A DNA stretch of 64,000 bases from Paraburkholderia nodosa DSM 21604 (lineage in GTDB: Bacteria; Pseudomonadota; Gammaproteobacteria; Burkholderiales; Burkholderiaceae), in contig NZ_JAFA01000034.1 in the NCBI RefSeq assembly GCF_000519185.1, forward strand, positions 28,519-92,518. Reading direction: 5' to 3'. Positions 42,355 through 50,062 of the stretch are shown here, one piece after another. A program made the translations under genes and the position numbers. Numbering within the stretch: position 1 is the first letter of the stretch; every line of letters begins with the position of its first letter. The notes under the pieces are model-generated. The model made no database searches. It saw only the letters and a program-made list of their open reading frames with translations, and was not told the origin of the DNA.

Positions 42355-43161
42355 ATGCCCAAATCACCCGACCGTGCTCGCCCGGCGCGCTACCTGCGCC
42401 TGCCGCCCTTCACCGACGTGCTGCCCACGCCCGTGTTCTTCCGCATGGAGCACATGCCTTCGCACGCCACCTATCCGCAGATGTGCCACCCGTGGGGCGA
42501 GTTCGTCTACGCGTTCAGCGGCACGACCGAGGTGAAGGCGGGGGACGAGCACTACATCACGCCGCCGCATCTCGGGCTCTGGATCGCACCGGGCACCGAG
42601 CACGTGGGCTTCAACGAGCAGGAGACCGTGCATTGCTCGGTGTACATCAGCCGCGAGCTGTGCACGCGCATGCCGGCAACGAGCTGCGCGGTGATGGTGT
42701 CGCCGCTCGTGCGCGCGATCCTCGAGCATCTGCGCGTGACGCCGGCACAGGAGGAGGGCGAAGCGCAGCGCTCGCGTCTCTTGCGCGTGCTCGTGGATCA
42801 GCTGTCGACCTGTGCGACCACGGGCAGCTTCGTGCCGCATACCGAAGACGCCGATCTCAACGCGATCCTTCAGGTGCTGCGCCAGAATCCCGCCGACAAT
42901 CGCTCGCTTGCTGAGCTCGCCGATGCGTTTCACATGAGCGAGCGCACGCTCATGCGTCGCGCGCAAAACGAGCTGGGCATGTCGTTGACGGAATGGCGCC
43001 AGCGCATCCGGCTCGTCAATGCGCTGCCGATGCTGCATGCGGGGCGCAGCGTCGAGGCCGTGGCGCTGGATCTGGGGTACGCCACGTCGTCGGCGTTCAT
43101 CGCAATGTTCCGACGATTGACGGGCACGAGTCCCGGGCAGTTCGTGGCGCGTACGCGTTGA
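42355..43161 (+). CDS. AraC-family transcriptional regulator with N-terminal cupin
   Basis: A 268-residue regulator. The first 130 residues form a cupin-like sensor (P-W-G-E-F-V-Y-A-F-S-G-T-T-E-V and L-W-I-A-P-G-T-E-H) and the last 100 a double helix-turn-helix (S-L-A-E-L-A-D-A-F-H-M-S-E-R-T-L-M-R and V-A-L-D-L-G-Y-A-T-S-S-A-F-I). Relatives often control divergent exporters, and the adjacent DMT gene is the likely target. Confidence 0.93.
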   Translation: MPKSPDRARPARYLRLPPFTDVLPTPVFFRMEHMPSHATYPQMCHPWGEFVYAFSGTTEVKAGDEHYITPPHLGLWIAPGTEHVGFNEQETVHCSVYISRELCTRMPATSCAVMVSPLVRAILEHLRVTPAQEEGEAQRSRLLRVLVDQLSTCATTGSFVPHTEDADLNAILQVLRQNPADNRSLAELADAFHMSERTLMRRAQNELGMSLTEWRQRIRLVNALPMLHAGRSVEAVALDLGYATSSAFIAMFRRLTGTSPGQFVARTR

Positions 43162-43248
43162 GCATAGGGCTGCGCGCAACGATTACCAAACCTCACGAAA
43201 CCCCACAAAACCCTAAAGATTCCCCGTGTGCGCGCCGTTAGAGCAGGC

Positions 43249-43467
43249 ATGAAAGCCCTACTCACCCAAACCGACGCACGCTTCATCCTGTCGATCGCCC
43301 TCGAGCTGGCCGAAAGCCAGGCCGCCGCGGCCGGGGTTCAGCTCGAATCGGCGGCAGGATCGGCGATTACCGACGACGTGATCGTCGCCACACTCTCGCA
43401 GTTCGCACCGACCGTGACGATCGACGAGTTTTATGGCCTGCTGGACCGGCCCGAGGTGCTGCACTGA
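43249..43467 (+). CDS. Small hypothetical protein, 72 residues
   Basis: An acidic, helical small protein starting M-K-A-L-L-T-Q-T-D-A-R-F-I-L-S-I-A-L-E-L-A-E-S-Q with a tail T-I-D-E-F-Y-G-L-L-D-R-P-E. I chose the ATG at 43249; an in-frame upstream start at 43228 is possible. I do not recognise it. It is convergent with the porin gene terminator. Confidence 0.6.
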   Translation: MKALLTQTDARFILSIALELAESQAAAAGVQLESAAGSAITDDVIVATLSQFAPTVTIDEFYGLLDRPEVLH

Positions 43468-43483
43468 ACGGCGGCGCGGCCGC

Positions 43484-43513
43484 AAAAAAAGGGTGCTCAT
43501 GGCATGAGCACCC
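43484..43513 (-). terminator. Rho-independent terminator of the porin transcript
   Basis: On the minus strand GGGTGCTCATG pairs with CATGAGCACCC around a single central base, an 11-base stem, and is followed by seven T. It ends the leftward porin/GMC-dehydrogenase transcript 37 bases after the porin stop. Confidence 0.9.
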
Positions 43514-43549
43514 GCGATTTCGTTGCGCCAGCAACGAAGCCTTAGATTA

Positions 43550-44758
43550 CTAGAACTTCTGACGCAAGCCCACGCTCACAATGGCTTGCGACTGCGTGGC
43601 CGACGAGTGGCCGTTGCCCTTGTCGGACACCGAAGCGGTCGCCGCGACCGGATTGCCCGCGGCGTCGAGCGTCATGCCCGATGCATGCTGGTAGCCCGCG
43701 AGCAGATACACCGTCGAGCGCGTCGAGAGATCGTAGGTCGCGCCCACCGAAACGTTGTGGTACTGCGCGTCCTGATCCACGTCTTCCACGGCGCTGCCAC
43801 GCGTGTAGCTGTAGCCCGCGAACAGATGCGTGCGCGGCTGCACGTTCCACTGCGTGAAAATGCCCGCGATATTGAAGATCGCATTGCCCGAGAACAGCGA
43901 ATTCGCGCCCGAGCGATATTGCACGTTGCTGTAGTTCACGCCGACCACGGCGGGACCGAAGTCCCACGTCGCGCCTGCCGCCACCACCTGCTGCGATTGC
44001 GCGCTCGCATAGCCTTCGTTGATCGACGAGTTGAACGTGCCGTCGTACGTGCCTTGCCACTTGCCGTAGGTGGAATCGTCGAGGCCGGTCTTGCTGTTGT
44101 CCGAACGCTCATACCCCACGCCCATGCGCAGCGGGCCGTTTGCGTAGCCCGCGCCCACGCTCCAGGTGTTCTTGCGCTTCATGCTGCCTGCCTGGCCGCC
44201 GAAACCGTACAGCGCGCCGAACGTGAAGCCCGCGTAATTCGCGCTCGTGTACTTGATCGAGTTGTCCACGCGCGTGGTCTGGTCGAGGTCGTCGATGTCG
44301 CCCGGATGCGCGCCGAAGCCGCCGATGTAGTTCACGGGCGCGACCGGCCCGACGAAGTCGTCGAGCGAGGTGTACTGGCGGCCCATGGTGAGCGAGCCGT
44401 AACGCTGGTCGGAGAGGCCCACGAAGGCCTGGCGGCCGAACAGGCGCCCGCTCTGGCCTGAGGTGCCGTTCGTGATGTCGAAGCCGTCTTCGAGCAGGAA
44501 GATAGCCGCGAGCCCGTTGCCCAGATCTTCCTTGCCCTTGATGCCCCAGCGGCTGCCCGAGAGGTTGCCGGTGGAGAGACCCACGTTCGAATGGCCCGTG
44601 TAGGCGCCGGTGGTGCCGGTGCGCTCATTGCTACGATACGTGATGCCGGCATCGGCGATGCCATACAGCGTGACCGACCCTTGCGCCGAGGCGATGCCGG
44701 CGAGCGAGAACAGGACTGGTGCGGCGAGCAGGTGTTTTCTCATCATTTGTTGTTTCAA
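43550..44758 (-). CDS. Gram-negative porin, last gene of the dehydrogenase operon
   Basis: This gene encodes a 402-residue outer-membrane porin. The signal ends at S-A-Q and the mature part begins G-S-V-T-L-Y-G-I-A-D-A-G-I-T-Y. It has R-W-G-I-K-G-K-E-D-L-G-N-G-L-A-A-I-F-L-L-E-D-G-F and R-L-F-G-R-Q-A-F-V-G-L, and ends in L-R-Q-K-F. It lies 116 bases behind the cytochrome c gene in the same direction, and a small palindrome CGATCT-2-AGATCG at 44759-44772 sits just before the start. It may admit the sugar or sugar acid oxidised by the dehydrogenase; that is inferred from position. Confidence 0.96.
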   Translation of the reverse strand: MKQQMMRKHLLAAPVLFSLAGIASAQGSVTLYGIADAGITYRSNERTGTTGAYTGHSNVGLSTGNLSGSRWGIKGKEDLGNGLAAIFLLEDGFDITNGTSGQSGRLFGRQAFVGLSDQRYGSLTMGRQYTSLDDFVGPVAPVNYIGGFGAHPGDIDDLDQTTRVDNSIKYTSANYAGFTFGALYGFGGQAGSMKRKNTWSVGAGYANGPLRMGVGYERSDNSKTGLDDSTYGKWQGTYDGTFNSSINEGYASAQSQQVVAAGATWDFGPAVVGVNYSNVQYRSGANSLFSGNAIFNIAGIFTQWNVQPRTHLFAGYSYTRGSAVEDVDQDAQYHNVSVGATYDLSTRSTVYLLAGYQHASGMTLDAAGNPVAATASVSDKGNGHSSATQSQAIVSVGLRQKF

Positions 44759-44874
44759 CGATCTGAAGATCGCCTGGTGAGCGATTTCTGGTTATGCGCG
44801 CACGCGCCTGCGGTCTCGCGAACGAGACGGCAGGCGTGAAACGCGGGAGAGGGAAAAGGGCGGCGCGGGGCGCG

Positions 44875-46230
44875 TTAGCGCTTGAGCGTTGCGCCGGGCG
44901 GCAGCGCCGGCGTGCTCATGGTGACGGTCTTGCGGACCTTCGCGACGTCTTCGGCACTCACTGGCGTGCCAGCGTTGCCCCAACTCGCACGCACGAAGGT
45001 GGACACGTCGGCCACTTCCTGGTCGGACAGACGCCAGCCGAACGGCGGCATCGTGAACGACGAGGGCGCGGATTGCGTGCCTTCGAGCGCGCTGCCTGCG
45101 AGCAGCACGTGAATCAGCGAAGTGGGGTCCTTGCCCTGCACGACCGGGTTGCCGCCGAGCGCGGGGAATACGCGCGTGTAGCCGCGTCCGTCGCTGCGGT
45201 GGCAGGCCATGCAGTTGTCGCGATAGACCGCTGCGCCGCGTGCGTTCGCGTCGCCGTTCTGCAGCTTGTTCGCGGCGGCGGGATCGTAGGCGTACGCGGT
45301 TTCCTTCGGATCGCTGGAGGGCAGCGTCTTGAGGTAGCGCGCGATGGCGAGCAGGTCCGCGTCGTTCATGTGCTGCATGCTGTGCTGAACCACGTCGGTC
45401 ATGCCGCCGAAGGCCGCAGTATGCAGATTGCGTCCCGACTTGAGGAACTGCACGATGTCGTCCTCGCTCCAGTTGCCCAGGCCCGTGCGCGGGTTGCCGC
45501 GCAGGCTCGAAGGCACCCAGCCGTCGATCGGGGCGCCGCCCGCGAGGAAGTCGTCGCCTTCCAGGTCGGTGAGCGCGAGTTCCTGCATCGTGCGTGCGCG
45601 CGGCGTGTGGCACGCGCCGCAGTGGCCGAGGCCTTGCACGAGATAGGCGCCGCGCGCGACGATCGCATCGTTGTAATGCGAGCCGTCGAACGCCTGCACC
45701 TTCGGCGCGAACAGCACGCGCCAGGCGCCGAGCGGCCAGCGCATCGAGAGCGGCCAGGGAATGTCCACGGCGCGGTTCTGTGCCTGCACGGGCCCGACGC
45801 CGTGCATGAAGTACGCGTAGAGCGCCTTCATGTCGTCGTCGCTCAGACGTGCGTACGAGGGGTAGGGCATCGCCGGGTAAAGCGTGTCGCCATTCGGCCG
45901 CACGCCCTGGCGCACCGCCCTGGCGAAGTCGTCGTAGCGCCACTTGCCGATGCCCGTATTCGCGTCGGGCGTGATGTTGGTCGAGTAGATCGCGCCGATC
46001 GGCGTGTCGAACTTCAGGCCGCCCGCGAAGGGCTTGCCGCCCTGTGCGGTGTGGCAGGCAATGCAGTCGCCGGCGCGCGCGAGGTATTCGCCATGCGCGA
46101 CGAGCGCGGCGTTCGGCAGGTCGGCCGCGCAAGCCGCTTGCGCCGTGAATGACGCTAGGGCCGCGAAGGCCGCGCCCGCAATCGTTGCGCGTGCAACGTT
46201 CTCGCGCAGGGAGACAATGATCTTCTTCAT
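44875..46230 (-). CDS. Triheme cytochrome c subunit of a gluconate 2-dehydrogenase-type enzyme
   Basis: This 451-residue protein has a signal peptide and three c-type heme sites: C-I-A-C-H at 56-60, C-G-A-C-H in the middle and C-M-A-C-H in the last third. It takes electrons from the GMC flavoprotein and passes them to the membrane ubiquinone/oxidase chain. Three-heme partners are standard for FAD-dependent gluconate, glucose, fructose and sorbitol dehydrogenases. The ATG at 46230 follows the flavoprotein gene by 8 bases; a GTG overlapping that stop is a second possible start. Confidence 0.94.
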   Translation of the reverse strand: MKKIIVSLRENVARATIAGAAFAALASFTAQAACAADLPNAALVAHGEYLARAGDCIACHTAQGGKPFAGGLKFDTPIGAIYSTNITPDANTGIGKWRYDDFARAVRQGVRPNGDTLYPAMPYPSYARLSDDDMKALYAYFMHGVGPVQAQNRAVDIPWPLSMRWPLGAWRVLFAPKVQAFDGSHYNDAIVARGAYLVQGLGHCGACHTPRARTMQELALTDLEGDDFLAGGAPIDGWVPSSLRGNPRTGLGNWSEDDIVQFLKSGRNLHTAAFGGMTDVVQHSMQHMNDADLLAIARYLKTLPSSDPKETAYAYDPAAANKLQNGDANARGAAVYRDNCMACHRSDGRGYTRVFPALGGNPVVQGKDPTSLIHVLLAGSALEGTQSAPSSFTMPPFGWRLSDQEVADVSTFVRASWGNAGTPVSAEDVAKVRKTVTMSTPALPPGATLKR

Positions 46231-46238
46231 GCGGCTCT

Positions 46239-48014
46239 TCACACGCTCACCAGGGGACCGGGGTTCTTCAGATACTGGTTGCGAATGGCTTTCGCGCTCC
46301 AGTAAGCGAGGGCGGCGACAAGGCCGGTCGGGTTGTAGCCGATCCCCTGCGGGAACGCGGAGGCGCCCATCACGAACACGTTGGGCACATCCCAGCACTG
46401 CAGATAGCGGTTGATGACGCTGGTGTTCGGGTCGGTGCCCATCACGGCCCCGCCCACGAGGTGAGTGGTCTGATAGCGGCGCGAGTCGAAGTGCGCGCCG
46501 AACTCGCGCGTGGAGACGTTGATGGCCTTCGGGCCCATCGCCTCGGCGATCGTCTGCATCTGGCCCGTCACGTACCGCGCCATCCTGATGTCGTTGTCCT
46601 TCCAGTCGAAGGTCATACGCAGGAGCGGCTGGCCGTACGAGTCGCGATAGGTCGGATCGAGGTCGAGGTACACGTCGCGGTACGACATGTTGGAGCCGTG
46701 CGCGTCCATCGAAATGGTGTGCGCGTAGTGGTCCTTCACGGCTTTTTTCCACCCGGCGCCCCAGTCCGGCGTGCCCGCGGGCGTGGCGATGCCGCTGATC
46801 GGCTTCACGCCTGCCTGGTTCACCCACAGCGGCGAGCCGCCCACGAAGCCGAGCGGCCCGTGGTCGAAGTTGTCGGCGTTGAAGTCGTCCACGGCCACGC
46901 CGTTGCCGCCCGCGCCGATGAACGGGTTCGTCCACGTGTCCCTGTCGAAGAACGCCGTGATGGTCGAGAGGTTCTGGTACGCGAAGTTGCGGCCCACCAC
47001 GCCTTCGCCCGAGATCGGGTCGTAGGGTTTGCCGATGCCCGAGAGCAGCAGCAGGTGCACGTTGTGATACTGGAACGCCGAGACGATCACGAGGTCGGCG
47101 CTCTGGAACACTTCCTGGCCCGCCGGATCGATATACGTCACGCCCGTGGCGCGCTTTCTGGTGTCGTCGAGTTCGACGCGCAGCACGTGGCATTTCGAGC
47201 GCAGCTCGAAGTGCTTTTCCTGCTTGAGCGCGGGCAGGATGTTGAGGTTCGGCGAAGCCTTCGAGTACATGTAGCACGCGTAGCCGCTGCAGAAGCCGCA
47301 GAAGTTGCACGGCCCCATCTGCACGCCGTAGGGGTTCGTGTACGGCCCCGACGTGTTCGCCGAAGGCAGGCGGTAGGGATGCAGACCGATAGACTTCGCC
47401 GCATCGAAGAAGCGCTGCGCCGAATACGTATTCAGTTGCGCGGGCAACGGGAAATTGTCGCTGCGGGCGGCTTCGAACACATTGCCGTCGCCGACCACGT
47501 TGCCCTTTACCTTGTACGCCTGGCCCGAAGTGCCGAACACCTTCTCCGCGAAGTCGAAGTGCGGCTCCAGTTCGTCGTAGGTGACGCCGTAGTCCTGGAT
47601 CGTCATGCCTGCGGGGATGAACTGCTTGCCGTAGCGCTCTTCGTAGTGGCTCTTCAGGCGCAGCTCTTCGGGCGTGATGCGGAAATGCACGCCCGACCAG
47701 TGCAGGCCCGCGCCGCCCACGCCTTCGCCGGGCAGAAACGCGGCGAGCTGGCGGTAGGGCAGGGCCGTGTCGTTCACGCCGTGGCGGATCGAGACGGTGG
47801 TCTTCGAAAGATCGAGGAAGAGCTTCTTGCGGATGTTGTACGTGAGCTCGTCGATGGTGTTGGGGTACGCGCCGTCCGGGTAGGTGTCGCGATACTCGCC
47901 GCGCTCGAGCGCCACCACGTTCAGGCCCGCTTCGGTCAGTTCCTTCGAGAGGATCGCACCGGTCCAGCCGAAGCCGATCACGACGGCATCGACATGAGGT
48001 TTCTTGATTGCCAT
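46239..48014 (-). CDS. GMC flavoprotein subunit, gluconate 2-dehydrogenase-type
   Basis: This is a 591-residue FAD-containing GMC oxidoreductase. The N-terminus has A-V-V-I-G-F-G-W-T-G-A-I-L-S (GxGxxG), and residues E-R-G-E-Y and the G-G-A-V-M-G-T-D-P stretch belong to the FAD domain; the C-terminus has Y-N-P-T-G-L-V-A-A-L-A, conserved in this branch. A cluster of Cys (C-G-F-C-S-G-Y-A-C) suggests an iron-sulfur site like that of FAD-glucose dehydrogenases. Length matches gluconate 2-dehydrogenase. It directly follows the small subunit gene with no gap. Substrate: gluconate, another aldonate, or a sugar; the linked catabolic operon favours an aldonate or aldose. Confidence 0.94.
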   Translation of the reverse strand: MAIKKPHVDAVVIGFGWTGAILSKELTEAGLNVVALERGEYRDTYPDGAYPNTIDELTYNIRKKLFLDLSKTTVSIRHGVNDTALPYRQLAAFLPGEGVGGAGLHWSGVHFRITPEELRLKSHYEERYGKQFIPAGMTIQDYGVTYDELEPHFDFAEKVFGTSGQAYKVKGNVVGDGNVFEAARSDNFPLPAQLNTYSAQRFFDAAKSIGLHPYRLPSANTSGPYTNPYGVQMGPCNFCGFCSGYACYMYSKASPNLNILPALKQEKHFELRSKCHVLRVELDDTRKRATGVTYIDPAGQEVFQSADLVIVSAFQYHNVHLLLLSGIGKPYDPISGEGVVGRNFAYQNLSTITAFFDRDTWTNPFIGAGGNGVAVDDFNADNFDHGPLGFVGGSPLWVNQAGVKPISGIATPAGTPDWGAGWKKAVKDHYAHTISMDAHGSNMSYRDVYLDLDPTYRDSYGQPLLRMTFDWKDNDIRMARYVTGQMQTIAEAMGPKAINVSTREFGAHFDSRRYQTTHLVGGAVMGTDPNTSVINRYLQCWDVPNVFVMGASAFPQGIGYNPTGLVAALAYWSAKAIRNQYLKNPGPLVSV

Positions 48015-48764
48015 TTACGTACGCTCCCCGTTGATCGAGACCGGGCCGTACGGGTAGGGCTTGCCGTTCTGGTTCACGAAGTCCATGAAGTCGGCGCGTG
48101 CGCCGGGGAAGCTGATCATCTTCCACGCGGCCATGTTGCGGTTGCCGCCGTGGATCGGGTCGCAGAAGTAGCCTTCGCGGGTGTTCTGCAGCAACTGGCC
48201 GAAGAACACGGAGGCCGGCACGCCGTCCAGTTCGACCTTGCCCGCTTCGAGCGCGGTGAGCACGCTGTCGCGCGTGCTGGCGTCGAGCGCGTCGAAGTCC
48301 TTGCCGTAGGCCTTCGTGCAGTACGCGTTCACGGCCTTGATGCCGAGCCGGTAGATGTCGCGCGGCACGAGCTTCAACTGGTAGCCGAGTTCGGGCACGC
48401 CTTGCTGGAACGGCCCCTGCATGTACCAGAGCGCGCCGTGCGCATAGGGCGTGTCCATCTGCCGGTCGATGAATTCGGGCACGCCGGTTTCCAGCGCGCC
48501 GGGGCCTTCGGAATCGGCGGGAATCAGACGGTCGGCGGCGGCTTCGACGAAGGCCCACTCGCGCGCGTCGAAGAAGCGTGGCTTGTAGGCGACGGCCTGC
48601 CCGGCTTCGGGCCCGGCGTTGGGCGCCGCGGCTGCGCTGCCCGCCGCGGTGGTTTCGGTCGACGGCTGCTTGCCGCCCTCGCAGCCCGCCAGTGCGCTGG
48701 CGGGCACGAGCACCGCTGCCGTGCGTAGGAAACCGCGGCGTGTCGTGAGAGGAGATTCAGACAT
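48015..48764 (-). CDS. Gluconate 2-dehydrogenase subunit 3, Tat-exported
   Basis: The 249-residue small subunit of the membrane-linked dehydrogenase has a Tat motif T-T-R-R-G-F-L-R-T, followed by a hydrophobic core and lipobox-like L-A-G-C. The gluconate 2-dehydrogenase subunit 3 domain (about 60-235) contains F-F-D-A-R-E-W-A-F-V-E-A-A-A-D-R-L-I-P-A-like family text. It escorts the FAD subunit through the Tat system. The stop codon directly abuts the flavoprotein ATG. This is the first gene of the leftward operon. Confidence 0.93.
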   Translation of the reverse strand: MSESPLTTRRGFLRTAAVLVPASALAGCEGGKQPSTETTAAGSAAAAPNAGPEAGQAVAYKPRFFDAREWAFVEAAADRLIPADSEGPGALETGVPEFIDRQMDTPYAHGALWYMQGPFQQGVPELGYQLKLVPRDIYRLGIKAVNAYCTKAYGKDFDALDASTRDSVLTALEAGKVELDGVPASVFFGQLLQNTREGYFCDPIHGGNRNMAAWKMISFPGARADFMDFVNQNGKPYPYGPVSINGERT

Positions 48765-48874
48765 TGTGGGATTCTGTATGAGTTCGGCGCGGTGTGGTTC
48801 GACCGTGTCCGCGTAGCCATCCTGAGCGGTGCTCGTGACATCCGCCGCGGCGGCCACGGAACGGAGATAGTAAA

Positions 48875-48888
48875 TGGAACCGGTTCCA
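48875..48888. promoter_or_regulatory. LacI-type operator TGGAACCGGTTCCA
   Basis: This perfect 14-base palindrome with central CG lies 111 bases upstream of the dehydrogenase operon and 186 upstream of the rightward operon. From memory, it differs from the PtxS site (TGAAACCGGTTTCA), which controls 2-ketogluconate genes in Pseudomonas, at two symmetric positions. A degenerate copy around GGCCGGTTCC lies at 48924-48933. No LacI gene is adjacent. Confidence 0.75.
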
Positions 48889-48998
48889 CGATTGGAGCGC
48901 GATTCTACAATATTCCTTTACGGGGCCGGTTCCGGGCGCGCAAGGGTGGGCGGACCCTGGTTGTCGTATCCCCCGAACAAACCCTAACAAATGCAACA

Positions 48999-49013
48999 AG
49001 TTGTTTGACAACT
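48999..49013. promoter_or_regulatory. 15-base palindrome, copy 1 (over the -35 of the catabolic operon)
   Basis: AGTTGT-3-ACAACT is a perfect 6-base inverted repeat with a 3-base spacer and contains the -35 hexamer TTGACA of the promoter. A near copy occurs at 51745-51759. The shape (T-T-G-T-n3-A-C-A-A) is typical of FCD-type GntR regulators such as LldR/UxuR, but no such regulator is in the window. Confidence 0.7.
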
Positions 49014-49034
49014 GCGGAGGACCGATGCTACTGT
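49005..49034 (+). promoter_or_regulatory. Promoter of the aldonate catabolic operon
   Basis: TTGACA at 49005-49010 and TACTGT at 49029-49034 are 18 bases apart, 40 bases before the start of the first gene. The -35 box overlaps the palindrome at 48999-49013, so repressor binding would occlude RNA polymerase. Confidence 0.65.
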
Positions 49035-49073
49035 GCACGGTATTGACAACCCTCCATCCCCGCACGAGGCCTC

Positions 49074-50021
49074 ATGAACGTGTCCCCGATTGTCGAGAGC
49101 GAATTCGCCTCGACTGTGATGGCAGTGCCGCCGCTCGCACGCCGCCCCGACTTCTCCCTCGACGTCGAACAGAACCGCAAGCTGATCCGCCATATGGAAG
49201 CGGGCGGTATCCGCACGCTGCTGTACGGCGGCAATGCGAACCTGTACCACGTCGCCGTGAGCGAATTCCGTGAGTTGCTTGACATGCTCGCCGACCTCAC
49301 CGCGCCCGAAACGCGTGTGATCCCGGCTATCGGTCCCGACTACGGCAAGATGCTCGACCAGGCGCGCATCCTCGCGCAAACGCAATACCAGACGGCCATG
49401 GTGCTGCCGCTCTCCGGCTTCACCACGCCCGCAGGCGTCGAAGCCGGCCTCGCGCGCATCGCCGACATCGCCGGCATTCCGCTCACGCTCTATATCAAGA
49501 GCGAAGACTATGTCGACGTCGACACGCTCGTGCGCCTGATCGACCGCGGTACGCTCATTGCGGTCAAGTACGCCATCGTGCGCAAGGACCCGACGAACGA
49601 CCCGTACCTGCGCCGTCTGCTGCAGAGCGTGCCGGCCTCGAAGGTCGTCTCGGGCATGGGCGAGCGTCCGGCGCTGGTTCACGTGCGCGACTTCGGTCTG
49701 GCTGCCTGGACCACGGGCTCGGGCTGTATCGCTGCGAACGCCATCATGGCGCTGCTGAAGGCCGCGAAGGAAGGCCGCGCGGAAGAAGCGCAACGCCTCT
49801 ACGATGCCTTCATGCCGCTCGAAACGCTGCGCGACAACATCTCGCTGATCCGCGTGCTGCATGACGCCGTGACGCTCTCGGGCATCGCCGACATGGGCCC
49901 GATCCTGCCGCTGCTCTCGCAGTCGCCCGCCGAGGCGCTGCCGGCGATCGGCGACGCCGCCAAGGCGCTGCTCGCGTTCGAGCAGAAGCGGGTCGCAACG
50001 GCCCAGACCGCCAACGCGTAA
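49074..50021 (+). CDS. DHDPS/NAL-family sugar-acid dehydratase or aldolase
   Basis: This 315-residue class I Schiff-base enzyme of the dihydrodipicolinate synthase family has the Schiff-base Lys165 in I-A-V-K-Y-A and the proton-relay Tyr140 in L-T-L-Y-I-K. The usual G-T-T-G-E loop is replaced by Y-G-G-N-A-N-L-Y. Family relatives include 2-keto-3-deoxy-L-arabonate dehydratase and 5-keto-4-deoxyglucarate dehydratase, which form 2-oxoglutarate semialdehyde. The next gene is a semialdehyde dehydrogenase and an aldonate dehydratase lies in the same operon, so dehydratase is the better call; an aldolase is possible. Confidence 0.88.
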   Translation: MNVSPIVESEFASTVMAVPPLARRPDFSLDVEQNRKLIRHMEAGGIRTLLYGGNANLYHVAVSEFRELLDMLADLTAPETRVIPAIGPDYGKMLDQARILAQTQYQTAMVLPLSGFTTPAGVEAGLARIADIAGIPLTLYIKSEDYVDVDTLVRLIDRGTLIAVKYAIVRKDPTNDPYLRRLLQSVPASKVVSGMGERPALVHVRDFGLAAWTTGSGCIAANAIMALLKAAKEGRAEEAQRLYDAFMPLETLRDNISLIRVLHDAVTLSGIADMGPILPLLSQSPAEALPAIGDAAKALLAFEQKRVATAQTANA

Positions 50022-50062
50022 GCGGTGCGTCTGGCACAAGCAAGCAATTGAACGGAGCGAAC

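Noticed and set aside
44875..48558. A single open frame spanning the cytochrome c and flavoprotein genes on the minus strand
   Set aside because: The frame equals the cytochrome c gene only in its last part; the upstream part is out of phase with the flavoprotein gene and is low-complexity.
46461..48728. A 755-codon open frame antisense to the flavoprotein and small subunit genes
   Set aside because: Third-position GC bias of the real genes keeps this antisense frame open; its translation is Arg/Val/His-rich with no motif or ribosome site.
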